Below, one piece after another: positions 12,531 through 24,940 of a stretch of 64,000 nt of DNA. The notes below the pieces were generated by a model. The model ran no database searches, was not told the origin of the DNA, and saw only the letters and a program-made list of their open reading frames with translations. The stretch spans positions 1,766,427 through 1,830,426 of the forward strand of contig NMRA01000018.1 of the NCBI GenBank assembly GCA_002633005.1. The letters are read 5' to 3'. The position numbers and the translations under genes were made by a program. This DNA is from Phoronis australis. Taxonomy: Eukaryota; Phoronida; Phoronidae. Every line of letters begins with the position of its first letter. Within the stretch, counting starts at the first letter, position 1.

Positions 12531-13782
12531 CTGTTATCTAGCGGAAAGAACATGGGATTCAGTTTTCAATAATGCCACTCAAAGTTTGTTGACATTTGAG
12601 TTATGATAGCTGGTCATTTACCAACAAGTATCACAACCAGAAGTTCAAACTACCTCAAGTTATGGGCCAGTCAATTTCCTGTAAAGTGTCACAAGACTAA
12701 AAGATGCATAGTCTCATAAATTGTGAATATGAAAATTAAATTATACGAAACTTACAAACAACCCCGGGTCCTCCAGTATGCCGGAAACCATCAGAGAACC
12801 AGTTACCAAAGATTACAATCTTGCGAAAGTCTCGTTTTGCGAGACCACTTTTATGTAAATAGATATCAGGGGTATTATTTTATCATTACGACCCTAATGA
12901 AACAAGGCAAAGTTTTTACTATCCGTTATCACTATAAAATAACAATTGTGTAATATTTGTAGTTACTAAGGGTTTTTAAATTTTATGTTAACACTTGTTT
13001 TTATGTGTATCAGTTGTAGTGGCTTTTTTAAAACCGCACTGTTTCTTTTTTGTTCACACGGTTCTCCAGGAAGTCACTAGGTGGCGCTTGCTATAAATTT
13101 AAATATTCTCGATATAATGAGACATACAATCTTTAAGCCAGAAACTTTGTCGTAAGATCCACACAATTATTTCTGAAAAATATTAATTAAATCTCACTTG
13201 AGCAAAGCACAAGTTGTTCAAGAATGAGCACACTGCTAGTTACCGAGACAATATTCATGAATTATTTTTAGATTCTGACATGTTCACAATGATTACAAGA
13301 CTAAATCCTTACTCAGCAATACTATGGGGAGCCCAAGACCACATTTCTGCCTTCAGTCACTTTTCCTGAAACTGGCCCCCTGGTCAACCTTCGATAAGTC
13401 CATTCTTCACCAAATAACTTGATAAATGTTCATTTTCAACTCATAAACGTACACGTTTCCACATCCCATGTACTAAAGAGCACACTAAATAGGTTACAGC
13501 GGCAAGAAAATGAAAAATAATTGAAACCGACAGATGTCACCTCAAGCAACTTGTATATTTGGAGTACAAATGATGTTGAAAGAACTGCTATGGGTAACAA
13601 CGGAAATTAAGATAACATCTGGAAAAGAATCTTCTGAAGGTTGACGATTACCTTAAGAGGAGTACAATGATATCACCACAAAACTGCTTCAGAATCTGAG
13701 AACGTTTATTTGACAAAGCTCCATTATTTATATCTCAACCATGCGCATAAATTCATTGCATCTTTCACTATCGCAGACCTAC
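12531..13782. other. FAM3-domain gene intron
   Basis: Contains one isolated CTCF-core-like sequence (TCACTAGGTGGCGC, 13073-13086) and an AATAAA on the minus strand near 13707. Otherwise nothing recognised. Confidence 0.5.
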
Positions 13783-13940
13783 TCAACGCCCCCCACATCG
13801 CCTCCAATCTCACCATTTCTTTAGCCTTGCCACTAGTCAGGCCCCTCTGACCAACCATCACCCAGCTGTCACGGAACTTGAGCTGGTCAATCCGACCACT
13901 GCCATATTTCTTCAGCCATTCTTTCTCATCCTTTGAAAGA
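13783..13940 (-). CDS. FAM3 domain 1, fifth exon
   Basis: Encodes EWLKKYGSGRIDQLKFRDSW and VMVGQRGLTSGK, the F-R-D-x-W-V-x-V-G core. I end it at the GTAGGT donor because that gives the phase-1 junction that the next exon needs, and a spacing to the final cysteine close to FAM3C. The frame stays open to a TAA at about 13730 with an AATAAA (minus strand) just below, so an alternative short isoform ending here is possible. Confidence 0.75.
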
Positions 13941-15346
13941 CTGTAAAACAAGTGTAAATTAAATGTTTTGCAGTATCTGCCGTCTGATCACGATCTCACC
14001 GACCTCGATAAAAGGAAATGTCCAGCAGAGACAACCTGGCTTTCGCTATCAGGAATTGACGTTCTGGGCTTGGTTATTCAAAACCCATAAGGGTTGATAA
14101 AGCAATTATCTTCTCAGCCAGGACTATAAACCCTTTGTCAAGCTGTGTTTACTTACACAAGCCAACTGAAGCAGGTGAAAACAGGGTTCACAAAGAAATA
14201 CTTTCACTGAAATTGCATGCCAATTTCAAATGGCCTATTATCTGGTCGATACGCAGAATAATGACAAGTGGGATGTATTCAGTTGAAGTACGTTTTGTAT
14301 TGATCCCATACCCTATGAATGCTTAAGTTTATTGTTTTGGCAGATTTTTAAACACTTCACCTAGACTGCACACATGGCGGATCACAACCTATAGCACACG
14401 TACTTGTGCGTTAAGTTAGAAGTTTACAGACTAGTAAAGGAAACAGTATTACATGTAACGAATTATTACTTGAAAAGAGATAAAAACGTCGGTTAATTAT
14501 GAATTGAACTTGCCCATTTTTGTAAATAATGAAATTACAAGAACATTGTAGCTAATGAGGAACCGCCACGACCCGAGTAGCAGACAATAATATTTTAACA
14601 AATAAAATTGTTATGTTAATGACATGATTGCATGTTGAGTGTTATTCATACTGCTGTCACTTAATTACTTTTAGGAAGTTTGAAGTGACTGAACCGAGTA
14701 GCGATGTGGAATTGACATTGACATAACTTTTGTCCTGCCCATGTTAGAGTACAGAAGGCACTATTAAAAGTAGTCCCGGCAGTAGAATACTGAAAACAGT
14801 ACCATATGGCCGTATTGCACTCGCAACTTAGTCACTTGCGTATGGGATAATCCATTTTATGTAAAACAAGCATATGATATCTTCATGATAGCAACAAGCA
14901 GCATATGATGATAAATCGGCTTGACAGAAACAACAAGGGAGCTGAAAATCCGTGACGCTCTACACATCAATTGGTGCAAGCCCAGTCTCAATAGGCAACT
15001 GGCACGCCACCTGTTGTCACTGTTAGTCTAGTCTATTGTTACTCCTCTGTAACGGACTGTGTCTTTGTATCATTACTTGTTGTTGGGCCAAGCAAGGTGG
15101 ACATTGTTTTTGTTTCTGAAGATGGTGTTTTAATAAAGGGTGAAACATGTCAAGTCGATTTAAATCCATCCTTGTTTTTATAAGCATGTCACACGTGATT
15201 AACAATTATACCAATGTTGGAAAAATAAGTGATTACAATTAAAAAACTAAATTCTCCCGTGCAATTGCAAATCCAGTTTTTTTGGAGTTGAGCGTGTAGC
15301 GTATGATTGATCACAACAGTGTGGAGGTGAGTTCAGCAGACCGTAC

Positions 15347-15431
15347 CTGGCGACCATTTCATCCATACTGGCCATAAGCACGATATAGCCATCAAAGACA
15401 ACCAACTTGAGATACCTGAGTAGCTTACCAG
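15347..15431 (-). CDS. FAM3 domain 1, fourth exon
   Basis: Encodes LLRYLKLVVFDGYIVLMAS followed by a short acidic turn. This corresponds to the helix plus D-G-x-I-V strand of FAM3C. Donor GTACGG. Confidence 0.85.
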
Positions 15432-15439
15432 CTGCAAGT

Positions 15440-15605
15440 AACAAGATATCAAGATACTAGTATGAACTGTATACGTACGGACCATAAAATCACAAGATAT
15501 GAACATTGATACTAGTATGAACTGTATACCTATGGACCATTAAGTCACAAAATATCAACATTCTAGTATGAACTGCTTACGGACCATAAATTCACAAGAT
15601 ATCAA
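15440..15605. repeat. Tandem repeat of about 60 bp, 3 copies
   Basis: Imperfect units with CTAGTATGAACTGTATAC and GGACCATAA...TCACAAGATAT, in the intron between FAM3 domain 1 exons 3 and 4. Confidence 0.8.
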
Positions 15606-15734
15606 CATACCCGCATTAATTATGTACAGAAGGACCATATAATCGCAATATATAAATAAATATATACCTTCAAGTTCGGAATATACCAGAATAGACCATA
15701 ATAATAATATGGACAAGGAAATTTTCACCAAATC

Positions 15735-16410
15735 TAATAATATAGACTGGAGTAATAGTAAAGACTGAATAATAGTGTAAACTGGAATAATAGTACAGAG
15801 AGGAATAATAGTATAGATAGTGTAGATTGGAGTAATAAGTGTTCACTGGAATAATGTAGACTGGAATTAATCGTGTAGTAGTATAAATAGTGAAGACTGG
15901 AATAATACGTGTGAACTAGAACAATGTAGACTGGAATTAATAGTGTAATAGATAAGTATAGATAGTGAAGACTGGAGTAATAAGTGTACACTGGAATAAT
16001 GTAGACTGGAATTAATCGTGTAATAGTATAGATAGTGAAGACTGGAGTAATAAGTGTACACTGGAATAATGTAGACTGGAATTAATAGTGTAATAGACTA
16101 AGTATAGATAGTGAAGACTGGAGTAATACGTGTACACTGGAACAATGTAGACTGGAATTAAAAGTGTGATAGTATAGATAGTGAAGACTAGAGTAATAAG
16201 TGTGAACTGGAACAATGTAGACTTGAATTAAACGTGTAGTAGTATGTATAGTGAAGACTGGCGTAATAAGTGTACACGTCTGGAATGATAGACAAAGTGT
16301 ATACTGGAATAGTACAGACTGGAATAGTGCAAACTGGTTAGTATATAGTGGAGTAATAGAATATACAATGGAATAATAGTATATATAGATCGGAATGATA
16401 GTGCAGACTG
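15735..16410. repeat. 70-76-bp minisatellite, about 6 full units plus degenerate edges
   Basis: GAAGACTGGAGTAATA recurs at 15892, 15967, 16037, 16113, 16183 and 16253. It ends about 100 bp from the 51-nt exon at 16505. Minus-strand frames through it (YYSSLHYLY) are artefacts. Confidence 0.9.
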
Positions 16411-16504
16411 GCAAAATCTGTCTTATTAAGGATGAGTTTAGTTTATGAAAAAATGACAAGATACCAAATGCACACTGGACTATCAAATCACCATAACTAC
16501 TCAC

Positions 16505-16555
16505 TTTGCTCGTAAGTGTCAAAGGTTTGCCGGTCAATCACAGCTTTGGTCTTAT
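16505..16555 (-). CDS. FAM3 domain 1, third exon
   Basis: A 51-nt exon encoding DKTKAVIDRQTFDTYEQ, with the family signature F-D-T-Y. Acceptor TTTTGTTTTAG, donor GTGAGT. Confidence 0.85.
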
Positions 16556-16805
16556 CTAAAACAAAAACAAAATCTAATACCAGCTCTGAGTAAACAATAA
16601 ACACTAACAAAAATAGCAATACATACATTTTTAATGTCGTTTTTATTATTACTGTGACTGGCATCAGTTTATTACCACTTCAGACATTAGGAAAAAGAGA
16701 AGTCAACACAATTTCAGAGTAATTTTATAGAAGTACATTCAATTAAAAGAACTTTAACAACACAGCCCGCTTTGCGGGTTATTAATGTTTCATGAGGGCT
16801 CTCAC

Positions 16806-16867
16806 CACTTATTACGACTACATTGACTCCTCTGCCAAAGGTCGAGTTATCGTTGGGGTCCACGACA
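16806..16867 (-). CDS. FAM3 domain 1, second exon
   Basis: Encodes VVDPNDNSTFGRGVNVVVIS, including the conserved R-G-x-N-V-V strand. Starts in phase 2 and ends in phase 1 at GTGAGA. In domain 2 this and the next exon are fused into one. Confidence 0.85.
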
Positions 16868-17633
16868 CTGTAAGAGACAGTAATAGAACATCAGAATGAC
16901 ACAACACAGGCATTTTCCAGGGTAAGACTTCACATAATGTAACATGTGACTTCATGTCATACAATAGAGAGAAATTTCATGTTTCCATTGAACGCATTTG
17001 CTTCAAGCATACTTGTGAACCCTAATGTTTCATCACGCAGAGCCACATTCAAAAATCATGGTTTTGTCTAAAAAGTGGAAGATGGGTGGATGCTTTTTGT
17101 GATGCACCAGGCTTGCTGATGCCACAGAGAAGGGATCGTTACACTAAACCACTGGTTATGAACCATGCGAACCGTCAGTGAGGGGTTACTCAAGGGTGAA
17201 GTCTGCTAATCTGCCCGTTTCTCTCATGGAACAATTTTCAAAGTAGTCAATTCCCTGCAGACAAATTATGTGTCCATTGAGTAGAAGGAAGCTGTTTTGC
17301 ACAGAGTAAACTTGGGATATTTTTTAATCCTAGTGTTTCACATACTATGGACCAAGTAAACTTTCAGGTTTGCACTATTGTTATGGCAACTGCGTCACTA
17401 TATTCAGAGAGCACTTGCCTTGGTTGCTGGACAAAACACTACTTTGAGAATCAGACGAACAATAGCCCTGCTAATGTGTCATTTTTACAAGGTTTACACA
17501 ATAGCATGGCACTTTGTCTAAAAGGTATACATGCTTTTTACACAGATTGTACATTTTGCCACATTTTACACGCTTCGGCAACGTAATATGTGTAAAACTC
17601 TCACCTGGATAGACTTATATCCACAACACTTAC

Positions 17634-17736
17634 ATGTTTCCATCAAAACATATGGTCGGGCCTTCATTGGTCTTGTGCCCAGATATCACGTCGTACGAAT
17701 ACGTTCCAACAGTACACTGCACTCCACACTTGGGTT
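17634..17736 (-). CDS. FAM3 domain 1, first exon (cysteine pair)
   Basis: Encodes CGVQC followed by YSYDVISG and GPTICFDGN, matching the N-terminal strand and the G-P-x-I-C turn of FAM3 proteins. The first cysteine pair is spaced C-x3-C, two residues shorter than in domain 2 and in FAM3C. Donor GTAAGT, acceptor CCTGTCTTCAG. Confidence 0.85.
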
Positions 17737-20139
17737 CTGAAGACAGGATATGATAACGGTAATCCAATATCCAGATGGACAACAGCAAAAACAATATGAC
17801 TGTCTGTCTGGCCAATTAAATGACCATAATGAAATGAAATTAGTTTACTGTTACAGTAGCAAATATGTACATAACAGAATATTAAATTATCAATTTACCA
17901 CATATGCACTGCACCAGGCCATCAAGTGTTATTTAAAAAAAAATATTACTTCGCTTAGTGATGACGCGTCAGCCAGTATTGTGACAAGATTTGGACCCAC
18001 AATGCAGCCACATCCCATTTTCGAAAAACCTGCAGGTCTGCAGATATTTTTCCAATTCGGGTAACCAGGAAGGCACTTATTAATGCTTGTAAATTTTCCA
18101 CAATTATGCGGTCACATTAATCAGTATTCTCTGACAACGGTTGTACTCATTTTATGCTCCCAAGGAGTTGGGACAGATCAAAATTGATGCAGTCCACAGC
18201 CAGGTAATAATTTTCAAAGTCCCTATAGTAACACACAAGGATAATATAACTCTGGGTTACCATCATGCATTTCATTTTGTCATTTTAATTTTAATTTGAC
18301 TGGGTCCAAATCGTCCCAATGACAACACACTAAATAAGAGAATTCAATCTCACAAAGACCAAGATGACAAAGATTTGATTGTCCTGACTTTAATTCAGGG
18401 CATACAACTCATGTTCACAACACACAAACAGAAACAATAAATAAGTGACAACTGGTAACAGCAACCAAAGAACCAATAACAAGAATCTAGTGACTCAGAA
18501 CACAATGTCAGACATCTGCCATGCCAGTGATTAGAGAACAATGACTTCTTATAATTAGGAGCAACATAAATGATGAGAGATGGAATTCTAAGATAGCTCT
18601 ACATTCCAGGGCTGCATTTAGTACACATCAAACTCATCAATCATGCAGACTCATTGAAGAAAGCAGCCCAGACAATTACAGGCTTTGAATTTAATACATT
18701 CTCAAACATATTTTGCTATTATCACGTTAAACCTATAAGCAAAATTGAGAGGCTAAAAGCTATAATGCTCCTTGTTTCAAAGTTTACAAGCAAATTTGAC
18801 AAAACTTGTGGGATTATAGCCCTTAGCTTGTGGACAGTGCACTGATGTCTGTAAATCGCATTCAACCCATGAGGTTCAATGACATCACTGTCCTAATGTG
18901 CAGGTACACATTTCATATCAATAATTATTAATACCCATTGTTACATAATCCACCCATGATTATCGACAAAAGACTTAGATAACAATTTTCTGTACGTCAC
19001 AGGAACTACAGACAACACGGAATGTCAAACTGGGTTTAGTGAAAACATCTCACTATGTTCAAGTCAAACATTGCAGAGCTCACATACCACAGTTCGTAAA
19101 ATTCACAGGCATTCACCTCGTGTAAATTTGACAGCACAACAAATTGAAGAGACATTGAAAATGTGAGCTCTGACAATTAACCTAGTGCAAACTCCGCCCC
19201 TTTGCGAAATGTCGACAAATAAACAATAAATTTCACTAGGAACCGAGTAGTTTGTCAGGTAAAATGGCAACTCGGAAATGAAGGTGTGTTAAGAATGCTG
19301 CGTTATGACTGGTCAGTTAAGCCGTCACTCAAACTCCTGGCAATAGGTCAATTGTTGGTGTAATGTACACTTTGACAAATGAAGAGGGTGACAAGGGTTG
19401 CCTGAAATCCCCTTTTCCCTGTCAGACATTTTCCATTGTTCCTCAACAGGAATCATAAAAGAACGTTTTGTTTGGCAGAATTCCAAGTGCTAAGAAACTA
19501 GATCTAAAGAAGATACCATATGATTATAAAGTGGTGCATAGTGTAGGGGTACTGTTTGTCTCTTCCACCTCATTTCTGGGTCACATCTACTTGGCGTCAC
19601 TTGAAAAAGACTAATACTATGGTTCAGTACTCACTCTGGTTCAAAAGAACCATCATGTGAGGCTGGTGATCATACTATGCACGAAATCAGAACGCGTAAG
19701 AAATATCACATAAAAACTGACACAACCGATGTAGCCATTCAGCTTATAAAAGAGTTTGAAAGTTAACCATGAATATCCAAAATTGGTAATAATTTTCAAG
19801 TTTCATTTTTGTCTGTTACAACAGAAGGCAATAAAGAATGAAAAGGTAAAGAGCACTAACTGTCTTGTTTTACCCTATTTCACAAAGCATTTAGAAACTT
19901 AAGGTAAAGAGTATTTGCATTACCCTATTTCACAAAGCATTTAGAAAGATAAAGAGTACTTGGTTTACCCTAGTTTACAAAGCATTTAGAAAGCTGTTTT
20001 TTCGACAGATTAAAAATTGACGAATTCGGTACAATGAAAGTATGGAGTCTCAGATCAACTATGAACAGGCTACACAAATAAACATTCAAGCTGAACAGTA
20101 AAAAGTGCACACACAAACACACACATGCACAACACACAC
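17737..20139. other. FAM3-domain gene intron
   Basis: Only the 50-bp repeat at 19844 stands out; no gene seen. Confidence 0.6.
19844..19992. repeat. Tandem repeat of about 50 bp, 3 copies
   Basis: Units contain TACCCTATTTCACAAAGCAT and TTAGAAA. It lies about 150 bp from linker exon 2. Confidence 0.85.
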
Positions 20140-20187
20140 CTGGTATGGTTGGCATAGCAACATGCCTAGCAGGCAGTGAGGTGACAG
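20140..20187 (-). CDS. FAM3-domain gene, linker exon 2
   Basis: A 48-nt exon (VTSLPARHVAMPTIP) with acceptor TCTCTCTTCTAG and donor GTGTGT. It keeps the phase-1 frame. The donor runs straight into a CA/TG-rich tract, so splice strength may vary with repeat length. Confidence 0.6.
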
Positions 20188-20289
20188 CTAGAAGAGAGAG
20201 ACAGACACACAAGAACAAGCTTGGTTTTACACATGAAGTTCTTGGATGATACGCTTAGAAGTGCCGCATACAGCATTGTGCGTCAGGTC

Positions 20290-21180
20290 GAACACAAGAT
20301 TCTAACAAAAGCAACAGCGATGACATGCGCCCAACATGTGCGTCACATACTGCACAGATACACGAGATGATCATCGTTTTAACATTACCGCTAAAGGGAG
20401 TAACATTAGTAAAGTCAAAATAGCCTCTAGGGGGCGCAAAGCTAGTCAGCAATGCTACCCTCAATAGGAACACACCCGTCACCTTGCATCAGGTTTTTTT
20501 CAAGAAGTTTGGATAAGGAAGCTGACAACAAAGAAGACAGAAACATAACAAAAAAGCTACAAGTGAAGCTACATTTGTCAAATCTGTCTGGAACGGGGTA
20601 CGTGATGTTGTGTACATGACTGAAACTTATCTGTCAAATTTCATGAACAACCATCCAGGAGATTGGTTGTTGTCCAGACAAATGCAAAGAAAACAAAATT
20701 GCCGTTAAGGAGTCCCTGAAGGTGTTAGACTAGTCCCAGTTCCACTCTCAGTAGAAACATATAGCAACTATGAAGAATCATCAAGGAATCTGGGAGAAAT
20801 TGCACCACAGGCAAAAAATACCATTATGAGGTCAGAGACATTATTGAAAATGTGATCCTTAGAATGGTTTGACGGACTATTAGGTACAGCAAACGGATCT
20901 TTCCAACGCGCTCTATGGTGAACTGGGAAATAAAATGCAGATTTCTCTGGTGAATACAGCGATTGGCAATACAGCCATCAGAATTTGAATATTGTGGGGC
21001 TGCTTGGACAAAGTCCGTACAAAAATTCAGTCCAACCCGTCCGATCCATGATAGCAGCGTGTCTGCAAAATTGCACATTCTATTACGGGGCTTTGGAGCT
21101 ACAGCAATGTATGCTGGCTGAATATCGGACAGGGATGACAGCATAATGCGTCCAAATACATTATATGTGGAAGCATAAAA
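20290..21180 (+). repeat. Hairpin-ended dispersed repeat, degenerate copy
   Basis: Same phrases as the other copies, with CCTCTAGGGGGCGC at 20424-20437 and a decayed terminal hairpin near 21146-21176 followed by AAAA. Lies in the intron between linker exons 1 and 2 of the FAM3-domain gene. Confidence 0.7.
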
Positions 21181-21423
21181 AGAAAGCGCAATCTGTCCGG
21201 AATGGACCATCTCAGAACAATGCCTGACGGCAAAGAATGGGAGGAAGTGTGTGGTGTAAAAGACAAGCACATAATAAAACCATACAGGTAATAAGAAGAA
21301 ATGCACTTAAATGTCAAGTCAATGTCGGAAGTGGTAATTAGAATATGTCTTCATAACAATGGACAATAGTCAGACATAATAATAGGTAAATATGATTTTA
21401 ATACATTCATTATGTACGGTTTG

Positions 21424-21535
21424 CAGAAGGTCCCGGGTTCAAGTCCCAGTTAGGGCAGAAAATTTTTCAGCCTTACGTTCATTAACTTACACGTGATGTG
21501 GCCAACAGGTGGCGTACTAACCAGACTTAGGATGT
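21424..21535 (+). mobile_element. tRNA-derived SINE, truncated copy
   Basis: Carries a Pol III B-box-like GGTTCAAGTCC within a T-arm context and then a tail shared with the copy at 42650-42806 (ACGTGATGTGGCC-ACAGGTGGCGT-ACTAA). The A-box half is missing. Confidence 0.6.
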
Positions 21536-21754
21536 TTGCGATATACACCTCCATGTCAGTTTAAGATTAAATGTTTATATGTTTATGTCATTATGAAATG
21601 TCTTTGAAATCAAAATGATCACTTGTGTCATATGACTAGTGATTTAGCTCGGGCTCAGTGTATATGGAGAGCACCAACCTTGGAGATGACAGGCAGCTAA
21701 AAGTTGAATGTAGACACAGACAGCTACTCACTGAGAGTAGACAGACAGGTACAA

Positions 21755-22035
21755 GCTCATTGTAGACTGAGAGCCACAAGCTCAGCTTAAACAGAGAGCC
21801 ACAAGCTCAGTGTAGACAGAGAGCCACAAGCTCAGCGTAGACAAAGAGCCACAAGCTCGGCCTAGACAGAGAGCCACAAGCTCAGTGTAGACAGAGAGCC
21901 ACAAGCTCAGCCTAAACAGAGAGCCACAAGCTCAGCGTAGACAGAGAGCCACAAGCTCGGTCTAGACAGAGAGCCACAAGCTCAGCATAGACTGAGAGCA
22001 ACAAGCACAGTGTAGACTGAGAGCTACTACCAGTT
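21755..22035. repeat. 25-bp minisatellite, about 11 copies
   Basis: Unit GACAGAGAGCCACAAGCTCA plus GCGTA, with period 25 between GAGCC occurrences. Confidence 0.92.
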
Positions 22036-22039
22036 CAGT

Positions 22040-24540
22040 GCAAACAGAGTTACAACTCAAGGTCAGCTGTGTGCCTCAAGTGAGAGAAAGTTCACCTTAC
22101 AAGCTACTCACAAACAGGGAGGAAAATGCCCAGTAAAATATTGTAGTTGCCCCAGTCCATTCAAATGTTGTCTTATTTTTCACTCTACGCATGAAATGAA
22201 GCAAGCATTTCACAGTGCTCCCTGTGCACTACAGAACCCCCTCAGGAAGGTGCCATTACGATGTCGAGTTATTGACTCACTTTCAATGCCCAGTCAAGCA
22301 AATCAACCAGGGTCTTTTGTAGCTCATGCCATCTGGCTCAAAATAATGATTTGGGTAGGCAAGGTGAGAAATCTAATAATTGAGATATTCACCTCGCTGC
22401 CTCACAAGGCAAAATCCTCACAGTTTCAATTGGCAAAAGATGCAAGCCATGAGGTGAACTTGGGCGCATAGCTCTCTGTCTACACTGGGCTTTACAGACT
22501 AGATTGTCGTTTAAACTGTGCTCATCGCGTACACTATAGGGAACTATAGATTTCCTCCATAATATACCACAGAAGCAGCAAACAGCCAAACTTCTATTAA
22601 TCAGAACAAATTAACAAAAAACGATCAGAGAGCACAACAGCTATATGACCAGCTTGTTAGCATGACATCTGCATTTTAAACACATGCGAAACATACAACA
22701 TGCTAATGTTAGGAGCGGCCCTAGCAATATGCCTGAAATTTGGCTAACTTCAGAACATCATAAGTCAGAGATGGCTGGTCACGATACAATGACGCTTTCA
22801 GATAATGCACGTTGGATTTAATGTGTTCCACTGTGGGCTACTGGAACATTTAGAACTACAATAAAAAATTACCTACATTGCACGGAATGAACTTGAAAGG
22901 ATAATTCAATGGAAAATTGTAAGTTTTTGATCTTGAATATTGTTCGCAAGTGAAATTTGATCATGGTTATTTACACTTGTTTGGCTATGAATGTAATTTT
23001 TTCTTGGTAAATCCCTACAAAAAGACATAGCAATGCGACCCGCTTAATGGCACATTGAAGTTAAAGTAAAGGATACTAATTTCAGAACCAGTATACTTCT
23101 ACAAACTAGTCAACTTCCATAATTTTGCAGATATTTAGCTTAACGCACGTACCAGTCAATAAGGTCCCACGTGATATTAAACGGGAAATCAGCAGTTTTC
23201 GATGTTACCTTCGGTAAAAATACGGTTAAGCCAAAAGAGAATTAGGTGATTATAGTATGCTTTTTTTTAAAATCTTGTCAGTGATGCGGTAAATGATGAT
23301 CAAAGTTTGTTGCTTAGAACAACAGATTTCGCCATCAGAGAGATTAAAAGATTCTGTTAAATGTTTAATGAATAGAATGTTACAGCCAACACTGCATAGT
23401 CTCGCAACAGCCACCTGGAAAGGAGCTGTGTGCACTTACAATAATTAACATGTGGCATTCAAGGTACCCTATGCCAAAGTGCACCGAATACCTTCGATGA
23501 TTAGACAACGTTGTGTTTATGCAGTTGTCTCAGAGACGTCGGCTAGTACATACTGTTTGTATTTGTTAAAAATTAGCACACCGAGTGCGTTACATTCTGC
23601 TTGGAAAAATACAAATCATTCAGTTTAAGTTGAATTTTGAACTTTGTTTCTATTCGACAAACTTCTCTTTGACATCAACTTTAACCCCCCCAACATCTTA
23701 AACGGATGTATGATCACCTGCCAAAGTTGCTCATATATTGAGACGTTTACGTCAAATTCTATTGTTCCACGGATCATACAGATACCCCATGGAACCAGTT
23801 ATCAACACCCAAAATGACTGTCCAAGATGAGGCCAAATAGCATGAATGGTTCATTTTGATCTGTAGCCTGGCCAAGATGAGGCCAAATAGCATGAATGGT
23901 TCATTTTGATCTGTAGCCTGGCCAAGATGAGGCCAAATAGCATGAATGGTTCATTTTCATCTGTAGCCTGGCCGATGTTGACACATTCTAGTGTTCCCTT
24001 GACAACAAATTAACAGCACGGGAGCAATAATGAACACGGAAAATGCATCTCCAAGGTAACTAGGGATTTACATGCTTATTGAAAGTAACATCAAATATCA
24101 AATATCATAATGGTTGCATTCCCATTTAAGGTCATGGGTCACACACTATATGTTGTTGCATGCAAGCTGTCTTGGCAGCCGTATCTAGGATTTGGCAAAT
24201 CTAACTAATCGGAACTGAAATTTGCTAAGTGACTACATGATTCATGAATCATGATTCATGGATCCAAGAGCGCAACTCAAGGAAACTGAGTTGACTTCAG
24301 AAAATCATAGTTACAAAGTCGCATGCCTCACGATATACGCTAAACATTCAAGTGAATCTATCTACAATTCAGAAAACTTAAAAAACAACATGAGTTCATC
24401 TAAAACTTCTGTGTTGTGCTAAGCATTAGTAATATATCAGCCAAGGTTGCAGGAAGGAAGCAGTTGTCGGTTAGCTGTGAGCCAAGAGAAAATAAACTGG
24501 AGAGCAAAGTTAGTAACCATGAATAAGTTGACGAATGAGT
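22040..24540. other. FAM3-domain gene intron, right part
   Basis: Holds the 50-bp repeat at 23821; otherwise AT-rich without recognisable features. Confidence 0.6.
23821..23970. repeat. 50-bp tandem repeat, 3 near-perfect copies
   Basis: Unit begins CCAAGATGAGGCCAAATAGC; only one or two changes between copies. Confidence 0.95.
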
Positions 24541-24544
24541 CATA

Positions 24545-24800
24545 AGAAAGAGCCAATCATCCGCATTGTGGTATTAGTACTCAGAAGTGATTGGTTGGCT
24601 GAATCAGACAATGACATTAGTAATTCACCAGTGACTGGTATACCTTTGCCTACTGTCAAAACCCACATAACCACTGTCTGCTGTTAGTACCCAGCATTGA
24701 TTGGCCAATTGTGTCACAGTTTAGAGCCAATCAAGTGATGTCTGCTGTTAGAACTCAGCATGGATTGGTCAACTGTGACACAGCTTAGAGCCAATCAATG
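24545..24800. promoter_or_regulatory. CCAAT-box cluster within a degenerate 65-bp repeat
   Basis: Seven CCAAT/ATTGG pentamers on both strands: 24553, 24590, 24700, 24705, 24727, 24764 and 24791. They sit in imperfect repeats with TGTCTGCTGTTAG and end about 60 bp from the linker exon at 24854. NF-Y binding is only inferred. Confidence 0.4.
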
Positions 24801-24853
24801 GATGTTTGGCAATAGCAACTGAACAGGACAGAAACGGCATAGCCATTAGGTAC

Positions 24854-24940
24854 CTTTAACACTGTGTTGTGAGTTCATAGCAACTGTCGTCAGGGCGACG
24901 TGTCCATTTTGATGGACATCACCAAAAGCCTGATTCTGAA
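24854..24940 (-). CDS. FAM3-domain gene, linker exon 1
   Basis: 28 codons (QNQAFGDVHQNGHVALTTVA...) in phase with both neighbours; acceptor TTTCCGTTGTAG, donor GTACCT. It has no recognised domain and forms the stem between the anchor and domain 1. Confidence 0.65.

Noticed and set aside
15734-16537. Overlapping minus-strand frames rich in YYSSLHY
   Set aside because: Translation of the 70-76-bp minisatellite in an intron; start and stop positions are arbitrary.
21755-22035. CRISPR-like array
   Set aside because: The 25-bp units are contiguous without spacers, and the DNA is animal; it is a minisatellite.
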